Notes under the pieces: model-generated | The model's input: the letters and a program-made list of their open reading frames with translations, nothing else | Databases searched by the model: none | Told to the model about the DNA's origin: nothing | Source: an uncultured Lachnospiraceae bacterium | Lineage (GTDB): Bacteria; Bacillota; Clostridia; Lachnospirales; Lachnospiraceae | DNA length: 64,000 nt | Assembly (NCBI GenBank): GCA_910586555.1 | Contig: CAJUJY010000008.1 | Span: 1-64,000 of the forward strand | Direction of reading: 5' to 3' | Translations under genes and position numbers: made by a program | In this document: positions 58,563-64,000 of the stretch, one piece after another | Layout: each line of letters begins with the position of its first letter | Position numbering within the stretch: the stretch's first letter is position 1

Positions 58563-59318
58563 ATGCCACGAAAACCTGATGAAAGAATTGAGAAAGCCAT
58601 GAAGCTATACTTTTCAGGAAAAAAATTAATTGAAATATCAAAAGAGCTTAAAGTGCCAGAAGGGACTGTCCGGAGCTGGAAGAACAGGTATAAATGGGAC
58701 TGCAACGTTGCAAAAAGAAAGTGCAACGTTGCGGAAGGAACAAAACAAAAAAAAGAGCCTGTAACTGATGAAGTTAAAGATGTAATAGAAAACGATAACC
58801 TTACAGATAAGCAACGGCTTTTTTGCATTTATTATGTACGGTGCTTTAATGCAACAAAGGCATACCAGAAGGCATATGGCGTTGGCTATGCAACAGCAGC
58901 TTCCATTAGTTACCGTCTGCTGGAAAATGATGGCGTAAGGAATGAAATAAACAGACTGAAAAGAAACCGTTTTAACAGGGAACTGTTAAGTGAAGAGGAT
59001 ATTGTACAACGGTATATAGATATAGCCCATTCAGATATAAAGGATTATATTGAAATTAAAGATGGAACAGTTTGTTTGAAAAATTCGGATGAATTTGATG
59101 GCATGTTGGTTAAGAAAGCAACTTCTGGAAAAATAAATTCCATTGAATTATATGACAGCATGAAAGCTTTGCAATGGTTATCAGACCATATGGATTTAGC
59201 AACAACAGAGCAAAAAATCCGAATAGAAAAGCTGAAAGAAGAAAAGGACATAGATACAAAGACTAATACAGAAGTCCAGATCTATCTTCCTGATAACGGG
59301 AGGAATAGCGTTGAATAA
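58563..59318 (+). CDS. terS: Phage terminase small subunit
   Basis: 251 residues. N-terminal HTH (RIEKAMKLYFSGKKLIEISK, then LKVPEGTVRSWKNRYKW), then a CNVA-x4-CNVA segment encoded by palindromic DNA, and the Terminase_2-like body (LTDKQRLFCIYYVRCFNATK, then AYQKAYGVGYATAASISYRL). It recognises the packaging site and recruits the large subunit. GGAAGGTGAGGTG precedes the ATG. Its 3' end overlaps terL by eight bases. Confidence 0.88.
   Translation: MPRKPDERIEKAMKLYFSGKKLIEISKELKVPEGTVRSWKNRYKWDCNVAKRKCNVAEGTKQKKEPVTDEVKDVIENDNLTDKQRLFCIYYVRCFNATKAYQKAYGVGYATAASISYRLLENDGVRNEINRLKRNRFNRELLSEEDIVQRYIDIAHSDIKDYIEIKDGTVCLKNSDEFDGMLVKKATSGKINSIELYDSMKALQWLSDHMDLATTEQKIRIEKLKEEKDIDTKTNTEVQIYLPDNGRNSVE
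58701..58732. repeat. Palindromes TGCAACGTTGCA within terS (pac-like)
   Basis: TGCAACGTTGCA (58701-58712) and TGCAACGTTGC (58722-58732) lie 21 bp apart inside terS. Packaging sites of many phages lie within terS. The same palindrome pair, the second with one base changed, is preserved in the nested element at 35218-35245. Confidence 0.5.
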
Positions 59319-60756
59319 AATTGTACTGGCACCACAAAAAGGTCCACAGGAAATGTTTCTTGCAACATCTGCAGACATTTGTATATATGGTGGTGCGGCT
59401 GGTGGAGGAAAGACATTTGGTTTGCTTTTGGAAGCTTTAAGACATAAAGACAACAAAGATTTTAATTCGGTTATATTCCGCAGGGATTATACACAGGTAA
59501 CTTCCCCTGGTGGTTTATGGGACAGCAGCAAAAAAATTTATAGTTATATAAAAGGATGTTATCCATTAAAGACACCTAAATTACATTGGATTTTTTCAAG
59601 TGGTGCATCTGTTAATTTTACACAGTTAGGCAGTGATGAAGACTGTCTTTCGTGGCAGGGTTCACAGATAACGTTAATAGGATTTGATGAACTTACACAT
59701 TTTAGTGAATACCAGTTTTTTTATATGCTTTCCAGGAACAGGACAGATTCGGGTGTAGTCCCGTATGTGAGGGCAACCTGTAATCCTGATGCTGATTCAT
59801 GGGTTGCAGGTTTTATAAAGTGGTGGATAAACCAGGAAACGGGTTATCCAATACCAGAAAGATCCGGGATAATCCGCTGGATGGTACGGATTAATGAAAA
59901 AGTTTACTGGTTTGGCAGTAAGGAAGAGGCTGTTACAGCAGCAACTGAAAACGGCATAGAAAAACGTGAGGCATTAACAATGCCTAAGAGCGTTACTTTT
60001 ATTGCAAGTACTTTACAGGATAATAAAATCCTGATGAAAAATGACCCTGGTTATCTGGCAAATTTACAGGCTCTGGCCTTAGTAGAAAGGGAGAGGCTGT
60101 TATATGGTAACTGGAAGATAAAAGCAGCATCAGGGTTAATGTTCAAAAGAACAAAGGCCAATATTCTGGAACTTCTGCCTGTAGATGTGGTTTCATGGGC
60201 AAGGGGATGGGATCTGGCAGCAACTTCAGAAGATGAAAAAGGTGAGCCGGCATATACAGCAGGCGTACTTATAGGCAAAAGAAAAAACGGGCGGTATATT
60301 ATAGCAGATGTTATAAACAGACGCCTTAATGCAGCAGAAGTCAGGGAGCTAATAAAAATGACCTGCATAACTGACAAAGCAAAGTATGGGAAGGTAACAA
60401 CACGTCTTCCACAAGATCCAGGGCAGGCAGGTAAAGCACAGGCACAAAGTTTCCTGAAGTTTTTATCTGGATTTAACATAAAAATACTACCAGAATCAGG
60501 GGATAAAATTACACGTGCAGAACCATTATCAGCACAATGGACGGGGCTTGAAGGGATGGATAAAGGAAATGTAGATGTATTAGCTGCTGACTGGAATGAA
60601 ATGTATTTTAACCAGATGGAAAATTTTCCACAGTCAAAATTTAAAGATATGGCAGATGCAAGCAGTTCTGCCTTTAATGAAATAGAATTTGGCAGGAGCT
60701 GTCCAGTACCAGTTCCAGGCAGCAGTTTAAGAAAAAACAGTTATTGGCAAAGGTAA
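59311..60756 (+). CDS. terL: Phage terminase large subunit
   Basis: 481 residues. Walker A CIYGGAAGGGKTFGLLLEAL, Walker B / catalytic Glu LIGFDELTHF, coupling motif YVRATCNPD, then the RNase-H-like nuclease with ARGWDLAATSEDEKGEPAYT (first Asp) and later acidic residues (LPQDPGQAGK). It is the packaging motor and head-filling nuclease. Complete length. Confidence 0.95.
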   Translation: MNKIVLAPQKGPQEMFLATSADICIYGGAAGGGKTFGLLLEALRHKDNKDFNSVIFRRDYTQVTSPGGLWDSSKKIYSYIKGCYPLKTPKLHWIFSSGASVNFTQLGSDEDCLSWQGSQITLIGFDELTHFSEYQFFYMLSRNRTDSGVVPYVRATCNPDADSWVAGFIKWWINQETGYPIPERSGIIRWMVRINEKVYWFGSKEEAVTAATENGIEKREALTMPKSVTFIASTLQDNKILMKNDPGYLANLQALALVERERLLYGNWKIKAASGLMFKRTKANILELLPVDVVSWARGWDLAATSEDEKGEPAYTAGVLIGKRKNGRYIIADVINRRLNAAEVRELIKMTCITDKAKYGKVTTRLPQDPGQAGKAQAQSFLKFLSGFNIKILPESGDKITRAEPLSAQWTGLEGMDKGNVDVLAADWNEMYFNQMENFPQSKFKDMADASSSAFNEIEFGRSCPVPVPGSSLRKNSYWQR

Positions 60757-60767
60757 GGAGAAACTAT

Positions 60768-61145
60768 ATGGGAAAGGAAACAACAGAAAAGTTACCAGAT
60801 AAAGAATTACACTGTATTGCAAGGATGTTGCAGAGTGCATGGCGGGCACCAGGACAGGAAACTATACCTACATACAGAATGTTTTATGGGTGCTGGTATT
60901 GTAAATATTCACATGAATGTAAAATGCCATCTGGGAGAATGCATTACAGGAAGGCAATGGATAAACTGGGCAGGGTGACAGGTGTTAATATATGTCCTGT
61001 ATGTGACAAAGGACTTGGAAGTACATTTCTTCCGGCATCTGTTTTTATAAAACACCCAGAAGAATTAAAATATCTTGAAAAATATCATCCCGAAGAATAC
61101 CAGTCCTTACAAAAATGTTTAGACCAGTTATTACATAGTCCTTGA
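60768..61145 (+). CDS. Hypothetical protein with zinc-ribbon-like cysteines
   Basis: 125 residues from the ATG at 60768 (AAGGAG upstream). Two CxxC-type groups (GCWYCKYSHEC and NICPVCDKG) suggest metal binding. Located between terL and the portal gene; function unknown. Confidence 0.6.
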   Translation: MGKETTEKLPDKELHCIARMLQSAWRAPGQETIPTYRMFYGCWYCKYSHECKMPSGRMHYRKAMDKLGRVTGVNICPVCDKGLGSTFLPASVFIKHPEELKYLEKYHPEEYQSLQKCLDQLLHSP

Positions 61146-61271
61146 GAACTGCCTGGTTCCTGACGTGTAACCAGTATTAAAAAATGCTTGTAATACATGT
61201 ATGGTACAGGAATGTTAAGCATTAACCTAAAAATTTTTTGTTTTCAGTTGAAATTACAGGGAGTAAAAAAG

Positions 61272-62660
61272 GTGTTTAAAGACAAAGAAACAGGACGTAT
61301 TGGACAAAGACGTTACGGGGGCACAGTATATGAAGAGTTCCTCCCGGAACTGCGTGGCAAACGTGGCATAGCAGTTTATGATGAAATGTCAGCCAATGAT
61401 GATGTAGTAGGTGCTGTCCTTTTTGCCATTGAAATGCTGGTACGCCAGGCACCCTGGAATGTTGAGCCAGGAGGGGGCACAGCAAAGGATAAAGAGGCGG
61501 CAGTGTTTGTAAAACAGTGCATGGATGACATGTCAGAAACATGGGCTGATACAGTTTCTGAAATACTGTCATTTATCACATTTGGCTGGAGTTACCATGA
61601 AATAGTGTATAAACGGCGTATGGGGAAGACAAAGGATAAACGCACCAGGAGCAAATATGATGACGGGCTTGTTGGCTGGATGAAGCTCCCTATACGTGCC
61701 CAGGAAACATTATACCAGTGGGAATATGACAGTGAGGACAACCTGCTTGGCATGACGCAGCTTGCACCGCCAGACTGGAAGATGTGCACCGTCCCTGTGG
61801 AAAAGGCACTCCATTTCAGGACTAAGAGCCGTAAAGGTAACCCGGAAGGCAGGAGCATTTTAAGGAACGCATACCGTCCATGGTATTTTAAGAAACGTAT
61901 ACAGGAAATAGAAGGCATAGGCATTGAAAGGGACCTGGCAGGGCTGCCGGTAATATATGCACCTGAAGATATGGACATATGGGACAGGGAAGACCCGCAT
62001 ATGGTACAGATGCACGCTGAACTGGAAAAGATGGTAAAAAGCATAAGGCGTGATGAAATGGAAGGCGTAATACTCCCCTGTAATTTTAAACTGGAACTGC
62101 TTAGTTCAGGCGGGACAAGGCAGTTTGACACTAATGCCATAATAGAAAGGTATGATACCAGGATTGCAATGACAGTAATGGCTGATTTTGTCCTTCTGGG
62201 ACACCAGCAGACAGGCAGTTTTGCACTTAGTTCAGACAAGACAGAACTGTTTGCAGCAGCTATAGGCGCTTTTCTGGATATTATATGTGAAACATTTAAC
62301 AGCCAGGGCATACCACCGCTTATAGATATTAACGGGAAGCATTTTGAAGGGATAACAGCATATCCTAAAATGGTGCATGGTGACATTGAAGACATGGACA
62401 TTGCCAAGGTTTCAGCATTTATTAAGGATATGGCAGGCATAGGCGTGCTTGTTCCTGATGATGCCCTGGAGGATTATATTCGGCAGGCAGGGCATCTGCC
62501 AGGCAGGACTTCTGGTACAAGGGAACTGGCACCTGCCAGGCAGCAGCAACAGGAACAGTGGCAGCCTCCAGAGCCTGGAGGGGCTGCTGGTACAGATAAA
62601 GAAGGCATACCAGATGGAAATACGGAAGCAGCAAAAAAACGGTTAGGAAGGTGCTTGTAA
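61272..62660 (+). CDS. Phage portal protein, Mu gp29-like (DUF935)
   Basis: About 462 residues from a GTG at 61272 (GGGAG upstream); longer starts are possible to 61197. The DUF935 pattern is clear: DDVVGAVLFAIEMLVRQAPW, ISFITFGWSYHEIVYKRR-like segment, GNPEGRSILRNAYRPWYFKK, RYDTRIAMTVMADFVLLGHQ. The portal ring is the channel for DNA entry. Base composition becomes noticeably richer in G+C from here on, as in many late operons of different origin. Confidence 0.88.
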   Translation: MFKDKETGRIGQRRYGGTVYEEFLPELRGKRGIAVYDEMSANDDVVGAVLFAIEMLVRQAPWNVEPGGGTAKDKEAAVFVKQCMDDMSETWADTVSEILSFITFGWSYHEIVYKRRMGKTKDKRTRSKYDDGLVGWMKLPIRAQETLYQWEYDSEDNLLGMTQLAPPDWKMCTVPVEKALHFRTKSRKGNPEGRSILRNAYRPWYFKKRIQEIEGIGIERDLAGLPVIYAPEDMDIWDREDPHMVQMHAELEKMVKSIRRDEMEGVILPCNFKLELLSSGGTRQFDTNAIIERYDTRIAMTVMADFVLLGHQQTGSFALSSDKTELFAAAIGAFLDIICETFNSQGIPPLIDINGKHFEGITAYPKMVHGDIEDMDIAKVSAFIKDMAGIGVLVPDDALEDYIRQAGHLPGRTSGTRELAPARQQQQEQWQPPEPGGAAGTDKEGIPDGNTEAAKKRLGRCL

Positions 62661-62661
62661 G

Positions 62662-64000
62662 ATGGCGTTTCATTTTATGCCGGCAGGGTTAAAAGTTTTT
62701 GGCAAAGCCCGTACAAAAAACAGTAAGGAAGTATTACGCAGGCTCCAGGAATACCTGGAAGGAAACAGCGGGAAGCTGGCGGTAATCCTCTGCGGTTTCT
62801 GGGAAGACCAGCAGGACGCCATTACATACCAGGAACTCAGGCAGATGGTGGCAGAAGATGCCGCCTTTTTAGAGGTTTTAAAGCTGTGGCAGCAGGATTA
62901 TTCTGTGCTGGCAAAAGAAAAGCTTGAAAGCATATGGGAAGATGCAGCAATGGCAGGCCCGGCAGGGCAGCCAGTCCTTGACGGCCTTAATATTAAACCT
63001 GGTATATATAAATCTGGTATGGACTGGATAAACAGGCATGGTGCAGAGTTTGTCACCTCATGCACACAGGAACAGAAAGATGCCATTGCTGCACTGGTTG
63101 CAAAGAAAATGAAAGACAGGTATACAGTTGACGAGCTTGCCAGGCTTATCCGTCCATGTATCGGGCTTACAGAGAGGGATGCTAAAGCAGTCCCCAGGTT
63201 TTATGACAATATTGTGGAAAATATGAAAAAAGAACACCCACGCATGAAACCAGAAACCATAAAGAGGAAAGCCCTTGATGCCACACAGAAATATGCAGAA
63301 AGGAAACTCATTCAGCGGGCTTATACAATAGCACAGACAGAATGTGCATTTGCATATAACCGTGGGGCATATGAAAGCATAAAACAGGCACAGGCACAAA
63401 ACCTTATGGGGGCTGTAAAAAAACGCTGGTGTACATCTGGTGATGATGCTGTATGTACAGTCTGTAATTCACTTGATGGCACTGAATTGGACATGGATGA
63501 AAATTTTAATATAGGGGGTAAAATACTTTTTGTGGGACAGCATATGCTGCCACCAGCGCATCCAAGGTGTGCATGCGGGGTACAATATATCGAAACCGGA
63601 ACCAGCCCGCCAGTACATACAGATATCCCAGGCATGGAAACTATAACCACACAAAACAATTCTTTCAGGGAGTACAGTGATGAAGAAATAAATAACATTG
63701 CAGGACAGACAGAAACAATTATTTCCAGATATGTAAGCACGCCAAGCAAATGGAGTGGCAATATGGTTATCACAGACAGCGGGGTTGATGATGGCATGGG
63801 AAATATTGTGCATTATGGGAAACTATGGGGCTGTGACATTGTTACAAAACATGAAACAGCCCCTGCGGTTATAATGCATGAACAGTTACATGCAAGGTCA
63901 GCCAGTTATTGTGAAAAAAAATTATATGGCAAGTTCCAAAATATCGAGGAAGCTTCTGTACAGTTTATGGCAATGGAAATCTGTATGGCAGAAGGCATTG
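62662..64000 (+). CDS. MuF-like minor head protein fused to a zincin-like domain (partial)
   Basis: Open to the window edge (446 codons seen), starting one base after the portal stop. Residues about 200-320 carry the MuF/SPP1 gp7-like signature (IAQTECAFAYNRGAYESIKQ, RWCTSGDDAVCTVCNSLDGT, PPAHPRCACGV). After a linker there is a metallopeptidase-like segment with HEQLH at about 406-410 and an acidic EEASVQF about 20 residues later. Phage MuF proteins often carry toxin or peptidase domains at the C-terminus, delivered with the DNA. The end is missing. Confidence 0.85.
   Translation, partial: MAFHFMPAGLKVFGKARTKNSKEVLRRLQEYLEGNSGKLAVILCGFWEDQQDAITYQELRQMVAEDAAFLEVLKLWQQDYSVLAKEKLESIWEDAAMAGPAGQPVLDGLNIKPGIYKSGMDWINRHGAEFVTSCTQEQKDAIAALVAKKMKDRYTVDELARLIRPCIGLTERDAKAVPRFYDNIVENMKKEHPRMKPETIKRKALDATQKYAERKLIQRAYTIAQTECAFAYNRGAYESIKQAQAQNLMGAVKKRWCTSGDDAVCTVCNSLDGTELDMDENFNIGGKILFVGQHMLPPAHPRCACGVQYIETGTSPPVHTDIPGMETITTQNNSFREYSDEEINNIAGQTETIISRYVSTPSKWSGNMVITDSGVDDGMGNIVHYGKLWGCDIVTKHETAPAVIMHEQLHARSASYCEKKLYGKFQNIEEASVQFMAMEICMAEGI

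Noticed and set aside
58435..58828. Leftward frames opposite terS
   Set aside because: Shadow frames of the terminase small subunit and its upstream terminator, without ribosome sites or family resemblance.

Overview
The window reads as a chromosomal segment of a low-GC Clostridia species, most likely a gut Lachnospiraceae. The signs are AT-rich DNA with consensus TTGACA/TATAAT promoters, a carbohydrate ABC importer without its own ATPase, an FMN-riboswitch rib operon, and a glnA-ANTAR-carAB cluster. The genus cannot be fixed from sequence alone.

Positions 1-27,450 are host chromosome. An IS3-type remnant is followed by a leftward LacI-regulator / membrane protein / lipoprotein / YesL-like cluster, with the YesL gene frameshifted. 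Facing it is a rightward sucrose operon: two permeases, solute-binding lipoprotein, GH32 sucrose hydrolase, fructokinase and a GH13 amylosucrase-like enzyme. Then come a small XRE regulator, FMN riboswitch-ribD-ribE-ribBA-ribH-yqeG, an AP2-like protein, glnA-ANTAR-carA-carB, a VanW protein and a BlaI-type repressor.

From about 27,630 to the end lies a prophage. Its left end has an integrase, a PD-(D/E)XK-like protein and a CI-like repressor (leftward) opposite Cro-like genes (rightward). The early region continues with recT, an HNH gene, a RecE-like nuclease, dnaD-like and dnaC-like genes, DUF1351 and a DUF1492-like late regulator. Late genes start at 58,563: terS, terL, Mu gp29-like portal, and a MuF-like protein fused to a zincin-like domain and cut by the window edge.

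A second element of about 14.15 kb (31,013-45,173) sits inside this prophage and splits an XRE regulator gene: the N-terminal half ends at 31,023 and the C-terminal half restarts at 45,157. It has its own integrase at its right end, an excisionase-like gene, a replication-type gene, four copies of a TTGTCG/CGACAA dyad, a sigma factor, a degenerate copy of the packaging-gene region, a two-gene STAND-NTPase (NB-ARC/TPR) module, a RelE/YafQ-type toxin pair, a HIRAN protein and an antirepressor. It looks like a phage satellite or nested prophage.

The most striking system is a set of four cassettes at 48,425-58,154. Each has a promoter with direct-repeat operators around the -10 box, a 48-63 residue ribbon-helix-helix repressor, two RNA hairpins, and an antirepressor gene, directly or after two small genes. 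The architecture resembles arc-sar-ant of phage P22. Operators differ between cassettes. The hairpin stems differ too, but with compensating changes, while the apical loops are conserved and the second hairpin ends 29-33 nt before the next start codon in all four. This suggests an undescribed cis-acting RNA that controls antirepressor synthesis.
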